Shown here piece by piece: positions 9,647-18,746 of a DNA stretch of 63,521 nucleotides. The stretch comes from Chthonomonadaceae bacterium (GTDB taxonomy: Bacteria; Armatimonadota; Chthonomonadetes; Chthonomonadales; Chthonomonadaceae). The position numbers were made by a program, and so were the translations under genes. The DNA is taken from assembly GCA_025054835.1 (NCBI GenBank), contig JANWZQ010000148.1, forward strand, positions 1 through 63,521, in the 5' to 3' direction. The notes under the pieces are model-generated. The model did not search any database. It was not told the origin of the DNA and was given only the letters and a program-made list of their open reading frames with translations. Each line of letters starts with the position of its first letter. The stretch's first letter is position 1.

Positions 9647-12088
9647 ATGGAGGAGAACGCACTGGATCTGGCGCCGTTGATGCGGGTGCAGGACCGGGAG
9701 AAGCCCTATCCCGTGCCCCCTTCCCTGCCGATGCGCGTGCTGGGGATTGACCTGGGCACTACCAACTCGACAGTCGCTGAGGTCCGCTGGGACCCGGGGC
9801 AGATGTATCCCTCGCCGGCCCGTTGCATCGATGTGGTACAACCAACCGATGCCGGAGAGTACATCCACATTCTGGTGCCCTCCGTGGTGGCTCTGTACAG
9901 AGGGCAGGTCTGGGTAGGTGAGGGCGCCAAGCGCCTCCGGGCCGATGCGAGGCGGGCTCGTAACAAAGACATCTTCTACGAGTGCAAGAACGACATGGGG
10001 CTCCAGCGTACCTACCATCGCGCCCCGGAAGGATTCCGACACGCCCGTGAGATCAGCGGGAAAATACTCGACTTTCTCAGGTCTGCAGCAGAGCAGGAAT
10101 GCGACCTCCCGCCTGAGCGTATCGTCGTCACGGTTCCTGCGTCCTTCCAGCTGGCGCAACGCCGCGACACACAGCTCGCTGCGCAAATGGCCGGGCTGGA
10201 CCTGCAGCCGGGGGATCTGCTGGATGAGCCCGTCGCTGCGTTTCTGGACTATCTTGTCACTCACTGGAGCGCGTTGCAGAAGGACCTGGAACGTCCGCAG
10301 AACCTGCTGGTGTTCGATTTCGGCGGGGGCACGTGCGATGTGGCCATTTTTCGCCTCACCCCGCAGAACAGAGGTGGGAACATTCATATCGCTTTTCTGG
10401 CCGTGTCGCGCTACCACCGGCTGGGTGGTGGCGACATCGATGCGGCCATCGTGCACGAGGTCCTGATCCCGCAACTGGCGGAGCAGCAGGGGCTGGACGT
10501 AATGCAGTTCGAGTTCCATCAGCGCAAACGGCAACTGGAGCCGGCCCTGCTGAGCGTGGCGCAGTCGCTGAAAGAGAAGCTCTGCATCGAGATCGATCGT
10601 CTGCAGAAATTCGACCGGTATCAGCGTGCAGACAAATCCGAGATCCGGCAGGTCCTCCCGGGAACATGGCCCTGCCCGTGCGATGGGCACGACAGAATGT
10701 CGCTGCAGTCGCCGGCCCTCTCCGCAGCGGAATTCGAGGAACTGCTCGAACCCTTCCTGGACACCGACCTGCTCTACGCGCGCAACACCGAGTACCACCT
10801 GACCTGCTCCATCTTCGCGCCGATACAGGACGCGCTGGACCGGGCACAACTGACAGCCGGGGATATCAATCTCTGCCTGATGGTGGGTGGGAGCAGCTTG
10901 ATCCCACAGGTGCAGGAGGCTGTGCAGCACTTTTTCCCGTCGGCGCGTGTGCTGACGTACGCAGACCGCGAAGCGACGCAGGTGGCGGTAGCCCGTGGGG
11001 CCGCCTACCATGCATTGACCCTGGCGCTTTTCGGTAGAGGGTGGATCCAGCCCGTCGCGCACGACACGATCAGTCTGCGCACGGAGAGCGGCCTGTTCGA
11101 GCTGGTGCCACAGGGCGCTACGCTGCCCTACCCCGGCGCGGAAGCGTTTATCGAGCGTACAGGGTTGCTGGTTCCGCAGACTGCGACGCAGGGAGAGGTT
11201 CCACTGCAGGTGGAGGTGGTCGCCGGCACCGATGCGCAGGAGCGCAAGGTATTTGCTGCCACCTGGAATATCCCGGGGCCGGTCCGGGAAGGTGACCCGT
11301 TGTTGCTCAGAGTGCAGATGGACGCCAATCAGTGCTTGCAGCTGCAGATGGCACTCCAGAACCGCCCGGACTCTTCCTTCGACCTGGTCATCGAGAACCC
11401 GTTGATCCAGGTGGTCAATCCGCATGCCGCGCAGTTGCGTATCGAAGAGAACGAAGAAGCGTTGCGCACCGGAGAAATTCCCGAGACACAGATACCTCAT
11501 GTGCTCCGACAGCTGGCGGACGACTACGCGGAGATCGGGCAGATCGACAGGTCCATCGATTACCTGAAGCAGATCCTGCGGCGCCTGCGCCGTCCGGATG
11601 CGGACCTGCTGAACCTCCTGGGCATTCGCTATGGGGAGAGGGAGGACTGGGAACGCGAGGAAAAGATGTATCGTGAAGCGGTACGTGTTTCGCCTACTTT
11701 TACTGGACCAATGTTCAACCTCGCCCTATCACAGTTCCGACGCAATCAGTTCGAAGAGGCGGAAGCAACTATCCGGCAGGCGCTTGCGATCGAGAAAGAC
11801 CCACCCTACATGGTCTTATTGGCGCAGATCCTGCGAGCACAGGGGAAAACGGACCAGGTGCAACCGACTCTGGAAGAAGCGTTACAGCTGTTTGGATCGA
11901 TAGAATTACTCACTGACTGGGAACTGGGCTGGTTCCTGACCGCAGCCAGTCAGCTCAACAGGCAGGATCTTGCCAGTGCTGCCCGGAAGGAGCGACGGCG
12001 GCGAGCACATGAGGACGCGGATCTGGCAGAGCATGCTGAGGCGGGCCTCCTGCCAAAGCTCGCTCTTTCACATGAGGCAGGATCATGA
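9647..12088 (+). CDS. Hsp70/DnaK-like ATPase fused to C-terminal TPR repeats
   Basis: An 813-residue protein. An N-terminal extension of about 30 residues precedes an Hsp70-type actin-fold ATPase: phosphate-1 loop GIDLGTTNS (33-41), phosphate-2 FDFGGGTCDVA (from about 222) and adenosine motif MVGGSSLIPQVQEA (from about 410). A reduced beta-rich substrate-binding-like region follows (about 460-600). The C-terminus (about 615-790) is helical with TPR periodicity (for example ADLLNLLGIRYGEREDWERE and PTFTGPMFNLALSQFRRNQF). Canonical DnaK has neither the extension nor TPRs, so this is a divergent chaperone-like protein. The ATG at 9647 has GGGAG upstream; an in-frame GTG lies at 9632. Its stop overlaps the start of the helicase gene by four bases, indicating translational coupling. 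Confidence 0.92.
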   Translation: MEENALDLAPLMRVQDREKPYPVPPSLPMRVLGIDLGTTNSTVAEVRWDPGQMYPSPARCIDVVQPTDAGEYIHILVPSVVALYRGQVWVGEGAKRLRADARRARNKDIFYECKNDMGLQRTYHRAPEGFRHAREISGKILDFLRSAAEQECDLPPERIVVTVPASFQLAQRRDTQLAAQMAGLDLQPGDLLDEPVAAFLDYLVTHWSALQKDLERPQNLLVFDFGGGTCDVAIFRLTPQNRGGNIHIAFLAVSRYHRLGGGDIDAAIVHEVLIPQLAEQQGLDVMQFEFHQRKRQLEPALLSVAQSLKEKLCIEIDRLQKFDRYQRADKSEIRQVLPGTWPCPCDGHDRMSLQSPALSAAEFEELLEPFLDTDLLYARNTEYHLTCSIFAPIQDALDRAQLTAGDINLCLMVGGSSLIPQVQEAVQHFFPSARVLTYADREATQVAVARGAAYHALTLALFGRGWIQPVAHDTISLRTESGLFELVPQGATLPYPGAEAFIERTGLLVPQTATQGEVPLQVEVVAGTDAQERKVFAATWNIPGPVREGDPLLLRVQMDANQCLQLQMALQNRPDSSFDLVIENPLIQVVNPHAAQLRIEENEEALRTGEIPETQIPHVLRQLADDYAEIGQIDRSIDYLKQILRRLRRPDADLLNLLGIRYGEREDWEREEKMYREAVRVSPTFTGPMFNLALSQFRRNQFEEAEATIRQALAIEKDPPYMVLLAQILRAQGKTDQVQPTLEEALQLFGSIELLTDWELGWFLTAASQLNRQDLASAARKERRRRAHEDADLAEHAEAGLLPKLALSHEAGS

Positions 12089-13323
12089 GTACTTGGCTGG
12101 TTCCTCGTAGCGAATTGACCCCGGACCAGCTCCGGGCCGTCGAACTGCCCCATAAAGAGCATCAGGTCATCTATGGCGCACCGGGTTCTGGCAAAACGAT
12201 GGTTCTGCTTCATCGGGCCCATGAGTTGCGACAGCGTATGGGCTCGTCATCGGACAAGTTCCGCATCGTGGTGTTTACCAGGGTACTCAAATCCTACATC
12301 CGCTCTGGCCTTGCACTGCTGGATTTGCCTGAGAGTTCCGTGACCACGTTTGACGACTGGTGCAGGAAGTTCTACGAGGCCCGCATCAGCAGGTACTTAC
12401 CATGGAACTATGAGGAGCGAAAGCCTGACTTCGAGGCAGTCCGACGGGCCGTAGCAGACTGGATTACAGAGCGCTCAACACCACCCCTCTTCGATTTTGT
12501 AATGGTAGACGAGGGCCAGGACCTGGACGGAATCTGCTTCGAGATACTCCGCCGCGTTGCACGGCACGTGACCGTTTGCATGGACCACAGGCAGCAGATC
12601 TATGAAGGCGGTTCTACCGAGAGTGAGGTGCTCCAGATCCTCGGGTTACGCCGCCGGCAGGTCACACTTCTGGATGCCTATCGTTGTTCGCCGTATGTAG
12701 CACGCCTGGCTGCACAACTGCTCAGGGTTCCAGAAGAGCGAGAACAGTACCTGAATCAGGTACGCACGGTGCAGAAGGAGCGTGAGACGCCTCTACTGTA
12801 CATTGCGAGCGATTTCGAGGATGAGAAGCAGCGTCTCATCGACGTCTTGCGCCAAAGACTCCTGGTCGATCAGCGGATTGCCGTGTTGTTTCCTCTGAAG
12901 AGGCAGGTGCATGGCTTCGCAACAGGTCTCAGGGAAGCAGGTATAGAAGTAGAAGATCAGGAAAACCTGCATTTTGCCTCCAGACGCCCCAAGTTGATCA
13001 CTATTCATAGCGCCAAAGGGCTCACCTTCGACACCGTTCTGCTGCCCCGGATCGTTCCGGCTTCTTTCCCCGAGGGAAAGTCAGGGGAAAAATTGCGCAA
13101 CTTGCTGTTCGTTGCCATCACACGTGCAGAACGCTGGGTCTATCTCAGCACTGTTAATAGCAAGGTACCTCCAATTGTCAGAGAGCTGGAGAAGCTTGCT
13201 GCAACACGACAGATCACAGTGCAGCGCTTCGAGGAAGCACCAGACATTGACGAACTGTCATCCCATGAATATCTGGATGAGTGGCACACGGTAGAAGACG
13301 AGGACGAACTGGACTTTCTATGA
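12085..13323 (+). CDS. Compact UvrD/Rep-type superfamily 1 helicase-like protein
   Basis: A 412-residue protein, much shorter than UvrD or Rep (about 670-720). It keeps the core SF1A motifs: Walker A GAPGSGKT (31-38), Walker B VDEGQD (141-146), DHRQQIYEGG (167-176), YRCSP (199-203), HSAKGLTFD (308-316) and VAITRAER (343-350). There is little room for full 1B and 2B domains, so it may be a minimal translocase or an ATP-driven sensor. No nuclease motif is visible. It is coupled by an ATGA overlap to the Hsp70-TPR gene. Base composition looks lower in GC than the flanks (33 of 60 bases in 12481-12540) and rare TTA leucine codons occur at 12397 and 12646, which suggests horizontal acquisition. 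Confidence 0.9.
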   Translation: MSTWLVPRSELTPDQLRAVELPHKEHQVIYGAPGSGKTMVLLHRAHELRQRMGSSSDKFRIVVFTRVLKSYIRSGLALLDLPESSVTTFDDWCRKFYEARISRYLPWNYEERKPDFEAVRRAVADWITERSTPPLFDFVMVDEGQDLDGICFEILRRVARHVTVCMDHRQQIYEGGSTESEVLQILGLRRRQVTLLDAYRCSPYVARLAAQLLRVPEEREQYLNQVRTVQKERETPLLYIASDFEDEKQRLIDVLRQRLLVDQRIAVLFPLKRQVHGFATGLREAGIEVEDQENLHFASRRPKLITIHSAKGLTFDTVLLPRIVPASFPEGKSGEKLRNLLFVAITRAERWVYLSTVNSKVPPIVRELEKLAATRQITVQRFEEAPDIDELSSHEYLDEWHTVEDEDELDFL

Positions 13324-13399
13324 TATCTGCCGGGCAGGCCCTGATGCGGATACAACACGAATGTCCGGGCGTACCAGAGCAGGTTGTTCTGCCATTACT

Positions 13400-13433
13400 C
13401 AGGTGGGGTGGTTCTCTTAAACCGTCCCACCTG
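13400..13433. terminator. Terminator hairpin between convergent helicase and TPR genes
   Basis: CAGGTGGG (13400-13407) pairs with CCCACCTG (13426-13433) and the inner bases extend the stem with GGTT/AACC. A T-rich stretch follows on the plus strand. It can serve the helicase transcript and, from the other side, the leftward TPR transcript. Confidence 0.75.
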
Positions 13434-13479
13434 CGTTCTTCTGTTGCCTCTTCCTGATGCCGCACGGCCATAACCACTG

Positions 13480-15138
13480 CTAGCGGGTTGCTTCCCCGGA
13501 AGACCCTTCCGGGTAGAGTGTGGAGGGAAGCAAGAAGAAACCGGCCCGGTAGAGTAATCGGCGGTTCAGGGTTACGATAAGCTCGAGGGGTGTGTCCGGC
13601 GTCTGACGCTCGAAGCGAGGGTCGGCGTCTTTCGCTGCGGTGAGCAGCCGGCTGACCATCGGCCCGTTATCCTTGAGGTCCCAGTAGATCGCCAGAGCCA
13701 TCAGAATATCCGGGGCTTTGCCGTCTTTGCGCTGTACCCACGTGAGCAGGGGTTCCGCATCAGTAAGTCGTTTTTCTGCCAGGTAGAGCAGGGCCTGCAT
13801 CAGTCGGGCGTTGAGATTGTCCGGCTCGTTCTTCAGGGCAAGGTCTGTGAGGTTGAGCGCCTGCTCGATTCGGTCCTGCCGCCGGGTCAGCAGCAGGCGC
13901 GTAGCGTAGTCAAGCAGGGGGCCATTCTGCAACGGAGCCAGAGCCAGTGTCCTCTCGATGGCCTGCAGGGACTCGCGGGGTTCTGTAGTCGATAACGCCA
14001 GCGCGTACCGGGCGTCTCCGGAGTCGGGCAACAACCCTACCGCATCCCGGGCGAAGGCAACCGCAGTGCGCCTGTTGCCAAGCGCGGCGTCGGCGTAGGC
14101 TGCGGTGATCAGGGCCGCGGGCACCTGCGCCGCGAGGTCTGGTTCTACCAGGGCACGCGCCTCGGCGAACTGTCGGGTGCGGAGCAACGCCAGCGCCAGC
14201 GTGGCACGCGTGGCCGGGTCATCCTTTTTCGCACGGATCAGGGGGCGCAACAGAGCCTGCGCCTCTGGAAGCCGATCGTCCATCGCGTAGGCGAGCGCCA
14301 GGCGGTTGACCAGCGCAAGAGGCGCATCGGGTTGACGGGCGGAGCGGGCGTATTCATTGACTGCCTCACGATAGCGCCCGGCAGCCATCAGGGCATCCCC
14401 CAGTGCAATGGCCTGCGCCGCAGCGTTCTCCGCACCTCGCTTCTTCTGTTCCTCCACTGCCAGATCTGCGGCCTTACGGTACAGGTCACGGGCCGCTGAG
14501 AAATCCGCAAAGAAATTCGCCACATTGTCCGGCAACAGAGCCTGCTGCACGCGGTAGGAGGCCAGCTCGCTCAGGGCAGCCGCGCTGGTCTCCAGCCCTT
14601 TTGCGCCCTGAAGCGCCGCAATCGCCTTTTTCCAGTCGCGGGCTGCGGCGTGCACACCCGCCATGGTACGGGAGGCGAGTAGATTCCCTTCTTCGGCCTT
14701 CAGAGCGCGGCGGCTGTAGCGGATAGCGTCGGCGGTGTTCTTGTTGCGCAGGGCCTCCTGCGCGCGCTGCGCGAGGGCGTCCGCCCCTTGATCCAGCTCG
14801 TTATCGATGATCAGGTTGAGCGTGATCCGCCGGGTGGCACCGGCGCTATCGTAGGCCGTGATGGAAAGGGTGTGCGGGCCTTCCGGGTCTTTGATAGTGT
14901 CCCACTCGAAAACGTAGGGGACGCTCTCGTCGGTGTAGCGCAGCTCGTCGCCAACGCGGAACTCAACCTTGTCAATCCCCTCTTCACTTTCGACCCGGAC
15001 CACGATACGGGCCACATCGGCGATACGATCACCGTCGTTGATTTCTGGCTTGAGGACGATGTCGGCACGGGCCGTAGCGGCCAGCAGAGCCAGGAGCACG
15101 GCCAGTCCCGTGCCATTCCAGAATGTGAGCAATTGCAT
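13480..15138 (-). CDS. Exported TPR protein with N-terminal Ig-like domain
   Basis: A 552-residue protein. The start at 15138 gives a clean signal peptide (MQLLTFWNGTGLAVLLALLA, cleavage near TARA-D); longer in-frame starts overlap the preceding gene. Residues about 28-120 form a bacterial Ig-like (Big) domain with GIDKVEFRVGDE and TLSITAYDSAG. The rest is a long helical array with TPR periodicity and many alanine-rich repeats such as NRLALAYAMDDRLPEAQALL and ATLALALLRTRQFAEARALV. The likely role is an extracytoplasmic scaffold. It lies 70 bp after the anchored protein gene, on the same strand, and probably in the same transcript as the DUF951 gene. Confidence 0.88.
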   Translation of the reverse strand: MQLLTFWNGTGLAVLLALLAATARADIVLKPEINDGDRIADVARIVVRVESEEGIDKVEFRVGDELRYTDESVPYVFEWDTIKDPEGPHTLSITAYDSAGATRRITLNLIIDNELDQGADALAQRAQEALRNKNTADAIRYSRRALKAEEGNLLASRTMAGVHAAARDWKKAIAALQGAKGLETSAAALSELASYRVQQALLPDNVANFFADFSAARDLYRKAADLAVEEQKKRGAENAAAQAIALGDALMAAGRYREAVNEYARSARQPDAPLALVNRLALAYAMDDRLPEAQALLRPLIRAKKDDPATRATLALALLRTRQFAEARALVEPDLAAQVPAALITAAYADAALGNRRTAVAFARDAVGLLPDSGDARYALALSTTEPRESLQAIERTLALAPLQNGPLLDYATRLLLTRRQDRIEQALNLTDLALKNEPDNLNARLMQALLYLAEKRLTDAEPLLTWVQRKDGKAPDILMALAIYWDLKDNGPMVSRLLTAAKDADPRFERQTPDTPLELIVTLNRRLLYRAGFFLLPSTLYPEGSSGEATR

Positions 15139-15208
15139 CGGTCTCACCTCAGAAGCGTTCTGGTATTTCGGGCCCGGGGTAGCGCGGCCCGGGCAGGAGC
15201 GTCCGGGG

Positions 15209-16618
15209 CTACCAGGCACGCAGGCGCAGGTGCGCCGGGGCATCCGGGATGCGATACGTGATGTCTCCCACATAGCGGTTCTGTGGGCAGGAGGCCACAC
15301 CCGGACCGGTCATCCGGAATATGGCACGGGCAGTCTGCCCGGGCGACAGCATTTCAAAGAAAACCGGGTCGTGCGGCTCACAGGTAATGCCGGGTGGCAA
15401 CGCGCCCGGATCCACGCCGATCCTGATCGTGCGGACGGTTTTCGATCCTGCGTTGGTCAGACTGACCTGAACACGCACGGTGGTAGTCTGCATGGGATCC
15501 TGTCTGTGCGCGAGTACCATGAGGCCGGCAGTCTCCGGGAGGATCGCGATGCGGGGAACGAGCCCGAGAAGCACCGCACTGGTCTCAGAGAGTGCGTCTG
15601 CCAGACGCTCCAGAGAGCCCATGAGAGGGATGCCCGTGGTGTTGGGAATGGCGTTCCGGGCCAGCAGGTTCGCCTGGACCGACTGGGCCTGCGCCGTCGC
15701 AAGGAGCATGCGATGCAGGGCAGAGAGCCTCCGAGAAGCACGGCGCGCAGGTCCGCTGTAGAGTGAGGCAGTGTTCAGTCGCCCTTCCTGCAACATGCGC
15801 CGGATGCGGCGCGCGGCAGCGGGGTTGGTTCGCGCCAGAGCGTGAAGATGCTGATGCGTCTCACGCCATGCGTGCGCGACCTCCTGCACCTGATCGGTAT
15901 ACCGCAAAAGGCACACCCCTCCCGGCTCCAGATAGGCCGGCTTGACGACCTCTGCAGAAGTGCTCAGGTCCTTCCCCTGCAGGCGTTCCAGTCGTGCCGC
16001 AGGGTGGACTGCAGGCTCCCGGGCGTCCTGCCGGACCGGTTGCAGGACGGCTCCCGGCGCCGGCTCTGACGGGAAAGTGAGGCGCTCGATCCGGAAAACA
16101 CCGCGCGGTAGGCGCACGCGCACCTCGAGCGTAAGAGGATACGGACCGGGGTTCGCCAGAAGCACCGCGACTCCCTCCGGGACATACGTGGCACATGCAC
16201 GGACCTCCCCTGCGGGCGGAGAAGACCGGGATACCACCCGCACCGGGAGTTGCTTGCCGTCCATGCGGGCCCAGAGAAACCAGTCCGGTTCCTCTTCGGC
16301 ATGCGGGGTGCCGGGTGCGAGCGTTCGTGATGGGGGCATCGCCACAGCCCCATCGGCAAACAGAGCGTGGATGACATCTCGGCTGGCCGGTTGCCGGTGC
16401 AACGCATTGACTTCAACGCGCACCGGGAGCGGTGTTGCTGCGGAGGGCTCCTGCACACGAAATGCAGCCGGTGTCAGCTGTACAGGAGAACTGGAGTCTG
16501 CCTCTCCACGCAGATGGCGTACAGCATACCCGGCGACAACCGTGGTGCCGACCGCAAGCAGAAGGCCTCCTGTCCAGAACGCGCTGCGCTCCGGGGCATT
16601 GATGCGATACGAGATCAT
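15209..16618 (-). CDS. Membrane-anchored extracytoplasmic protein of unknown function
   Basis: A 469-residue protein I do not recognise. One transmembrane segment lies near the N-terminus (about residues 14-33, FWTGGLLLAVGTTVVAGYAV). The remainder is proline- and arginine-rich and is predicted outside the membrane. The C-terminal 140 residues look like an Ig or NEW3-type beta domain, with VRVQVSLTNAGSKTVRTIRI and GQTARAIFRMTGPG. Its ATG overlaps the DUF951 stop codon by four bases, so its translation is probably coupled to that gene. An exported TPR protein follows. A surface or envelope function is inferred only from topology and neighbours. Confidence 0.8.
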   Translation of the reverse strand: MISYRINAPERSAFWTGGLLLAVGTTVVAGYAVRHLRGEADSSSPVQLTPAAFRVQEPSAATPLPVRVEVNALHRQPASRDVIHALFADGAVAMPPSRTLAPGTPHAEEEPDWFLWARMDGKQLPVRVVSRSSPPAGEVRACATYVPEGVAVLLANPGPYPLTLEVRVRLPRGVFRIERLTFPSEPAPGAVLQPVRQDAREPAVHPAARLERLQGKDLSTSAEVVKPAYLEPGGVCLLRYTDQVQEVAHAWRETHQHLHALARTNPAAARRIRRMLQEGRLNTASLYSGPARRASRRLSALHRMLLATAQAQSVQANLLARNAIPNTTGIPLMGSLERLADALSETSAVLLGLVPRIAILPETAGLMVLAHRQDPMQTTTVRVQVSLTNAGSKTVRTIRIGVDPGALPPGITCEPHDPVFFEMLSPGQTARAIFRMTGPGVASCPQNRYVGDITYRIPDAPAHLRLRAW

Positions 16619-16833
16619 CCTCGCGTGTTCTCCGGGGGCGTGAGGGAGGGCAACGCGACCACACGTCTGACGCGCCGCTCAAATTCCTCGCGCTCCAGCA
16701 TGACACGACGTCCGCACCGCGCGCAGAGGATACCGACGTCCGCTCCCGTGCGCGTGACGGTCCACTCATCACCACCACAGGCATGCGCCTTACGCAGCTG
16801 CACACGCATGCCGGGTTGCAGTTCGATCCGCAT
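16615..16833 (-). CDS. DUF951 family small protein
   Basis: A 72-residue protein matching the DUF951 (YyzM-like) family. The diagnostic pattern is a basic start, then HACGGDEWTVTRTGADVGILC, CGRRVMLEREEFERRVRRV; these give three cysteines of a likely metal or nucleic-acid-binding beta fold. The family is small, widespread in Firmicutes and relatives, and of unknown function; in many genomes it neighbours replication or mechanosensitive-channel genes, which is not the case here. It is the first gene of a leftward set with the anchored protein and the TPR protein. A TATACT -10-like element lies upstream at 16887-16892 without a clear -35 box. Confidence 0.85.
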   Translation of the reverse strand: MRIELQPGMRVQLRKAHACGGDEWTVTRTGADVGILCARCGRRVMLEREEFERRVRRVVALPSLTPPENTRG

Positions 16834-17209
16834 AGGGCTTGCTGGCCTGCTGTTGCGAGCAGGGAATACACATCGCTATTCAGACAAGTATACCCGAAAT
16901 ACAGGATCAGCGACGCCGTGGGGCGCCAGTGAGAGACTGTCGGGACCCGGTCGGCCCTTTTTCCTGACCTGCGATGCTGGCTGTAGAGGATGGCCCTGCG
17001 GGATATCGTGCCTGTAGAGGGCCGTAACAGCATGATATGCCCGGTGATCACGAGGACATCCGGGAACGGGTTCTGGCTCCACCAGAAGAATTGCTGTGTG
17101 CAACAGCATCGAATTGCTCTCCATATGGTGGCTGGCTCCGCCTGTCTGTCGCAATCACAGACTGGCAGGATTGCTCTGATAGGAGGAGTGCAAAAGGTGG
17201 AATATCACC

Positions 17210-17278
17210 ATGATGCCGTGCCTGCGATGTCAGCGTCAAAAGGTGCTGCGGTACAGGGAGTGGAAACCCGATGTATAG
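17210..17278 (+). CDS. Possible 22-residue CxxC peptide
   Basis: A very short frame with ATG at 17210, preceded by AAAGGTGG, and encoding MMPCLRCQRQKVLRYREWKP plus two residues. It has one CxxC pair and is strongly basic. Ribosome-site-like spacing is the only support; it could be chance or the decayed start of a zinc-ribbon gene. Confidence 0.15.
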   Translation: MMPCLRCQRQKVLRYREWKPDV

Positions 17279-17353
17279 AACAGGTCTCCTGGCAGAGGAA
17301 CCCGGACACAGGCTACACGGGCGACGCCGCACAGGCGGAAGGAAGACGAAGAA

Positions 17354-17443
17354 ATGGAGTTGCTGCTGCCAATCCTGTTGATACTGGTGGCCGTTGTCGA
17401 TGCAGCTGCTGCGACGCGGGCGCGCCCAACCGGTCGCTGGTAG
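17354..17443 (+). CDS. Possible 29-residue single-span membrane peptide
   Basis: The frame starts at ATG 17354 after a GGAAGG-like site and encodes a peptide beginning MELLLPILLILVAVVDAA with a short basic tail. The composition (one hydrophobic span followed by Arg residues) is typical of small membrane peptides, but chance in GC-rich DNA cannot be excluded. It lies 40 bp from the stop of a convergent gene. Confidence 0.22.
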   Translation: MELLLPILLILVAVVDAAAATRARPTGRW

Positions 17444-17483
17444 AACGCGTCCCTGTCCGGCCCGGTGCAATAGCACTCACGGT

Positions 17484-18746
17484 TCAGTAGAAGAGGAAAA
17501 CCCACCAGTTGCGCATGGGCAGGTCCTGGTCGTCGCGCGCCCGGGTATTGAGCCCGGGAAGGTTCTGCAACCAGTAGACGATCCACGGACCCATGCAGTC
17601 AGGAGCCAGCGCACGGTAGGGAGCGATGCGTTCCGGGGTGTAGGGCTCCGCGCGGTCCCGACCATCCTTGCCGTCGCGCAGGCGAAAATGTTCGATGTTT
17701 GAGAGGACCGGTTCCGGGTTGTCCATGTCGTACTCACGACGTGCGTTGGGCGGAAAGCGCACGTTGCCCGGGGGCGCAACATAGTTGCGGATAGCGAACT
17801 GCTCCCCCTTGTAACGATACAGAACGGTGTCGGGCGCAGGGTACGCAAGCTCGGTGCCGGGCTGACGGCCCTCCCATGTGGAGAACGGCGTGCGATAACG
17901 GGTCTTCAGATCCGCACCGGTAAATTCCGTGAAATAGCGTGTAAAATAGGGGATAGCGCGGGAACGGGCGATCTCTTCAAGAGATCGCCCGATGTTTTCC
18001 AGAGCACAGCCCACCCCGCGTTCCGGATTGATATGCACGATCCGCAGGCTGCGCCCGAGAAAAGGCAGATCCTGTGGTGCGCCAGTGCCCGCATGGACCG
18101 ACCTGCCGGGGATCTTGCGCAGACTGTCATCGTAGGCCTGCTTGAGCTCTACAACGCTGTGCGGGGCGCCAAAGCGGCCCTGCAACGCAAGGATCCAGAC
18201 CTCATGAACGAGGCCGTCACGGACAGCAGCCCCGAGCGTGACCGGGCGCCCGGGTCGATCCGGATGGGGAATGCGCAGCAGATGCGCGTACTCCTCCGTG
18301 AAGAGCACCTCGTAGCGGAAGTTATTGCCCTCTTTCCAGTCTGGAACGCGTGGATAGAGCGAGGAGTTTCCTTCCATCCGATCGCTTTCTGGCAGGGGAT
18401 GATCATCGGTGAGGTTGGCAATGTGTGCGATCCGATACTCCAGAAATGGAGTGGCCTGCGGGTCGCGATACCCGTGGTACCGGGAAGCCTCCCGGACGGC
18501 CGCAATGATCGCATCCACCCGTTTGCGCACCTCATCCTCTGTAAGCCCGTTGACGTAGTTGATAACCAGCAGACGCGGTTGCAGCTGCCGGATCTCCCGA
18601 TGGCGCAGGCGCAGCCAGTCGTCTGAATTGGCCCGACTCTCCGGGTTGGGCCAGACGCGGGTCGGGGCCTGCGATCCCGCCAGACCATGCGTTGCGGCCA
18701 GCAGACAGAGCACACTCAACACGTTCTGTATGGAGGAGCGCTTCAT
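17484..18746 (-). CDS. Secreted protein of unknown function
   Basis: A 420-residue protein with a signal peptide (MKRSSIQNVLSVLCLLAATH, likely cleaved near GLAGS). I do not recognise the family. The body contains LLVINYVNGLTEDEVRKRVD, a pattern seen in secreted proteins with an N-terminal alpha/beta unit, followed by EYRIAHIANLTDD, PFSTWEGR and a C-terminal ALAPDCMGPWIVYWLQNLPG. The late part resembles domains that describe a metal-dependent or glycan-processing enzyme, but no catalytic set could be defined. It is monocistronic, divergent from the Gfo/Idh/MocA gene, with about 140 bp between them. Confidence 0.8.
   Translation of the reverse strand: MKRSSIQNVLSVLCLLAATHGLAGSQAPTRVWPNPESRANSDDWLRLRHREIRQLQPRLLVINYVNGLTEDEVRKRVDAIIAAVREASRYHGYRDPQATPFLEYRIAHIANLTDDHPLPESDRMEGNSSLYPRVPDWKEGNNFRYEVLFTEEYAHLLRIPHPDRPGRPVTLGAAVRDGLVHEVWILALQGRFGAPHSVVELKQAYDDSLRKIPGRSVHAGTGAPQDLPFLGRSLRIVHINPERGVGCALENIGRSLEEIARSRAIPYFTRYFTEFTGADLKTRYRTPFSTWEGRQPGTELAYPAPDTVLYRYKGEQFAIRNYVAPPGNVRFPPNARREYDMDNPEPVLSNIEHFRLRDGKDGRDRAEPYTPERIAPYRALAPDCMGPWIVYWLQNLPGLNTRARDDQDLPMRNWWVFLFY

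Larger units (their letters stand above)
16834..17483. other. 650-bp gap between DUF951 gene and unknown secreted-protein gene
   Basis: No conserved protein or RNA gene is recognised here. It holds the probable promoter of the DUF951 set near 16887 and two very short rightward reading frames with ribosome-site-like sequences, listed separately. Longer frames on either strand have no family-like sequence and poor starts. Confidence 0.5.

Noticed and set aside
9557-11500. 647-codon frame opposite the Hsp70-like gene
   Set aside because: Antisense to clear Hsp70 motifs and lacking any recognisable pattern.
16990-17490. 166-codon rightward frame in the 650-bp gap
   Set aside because: No ribosome site, no family resemblance, and cysteine-rich low-complexity tail; the gap is better described as non-coding with two tiny candidate frames.
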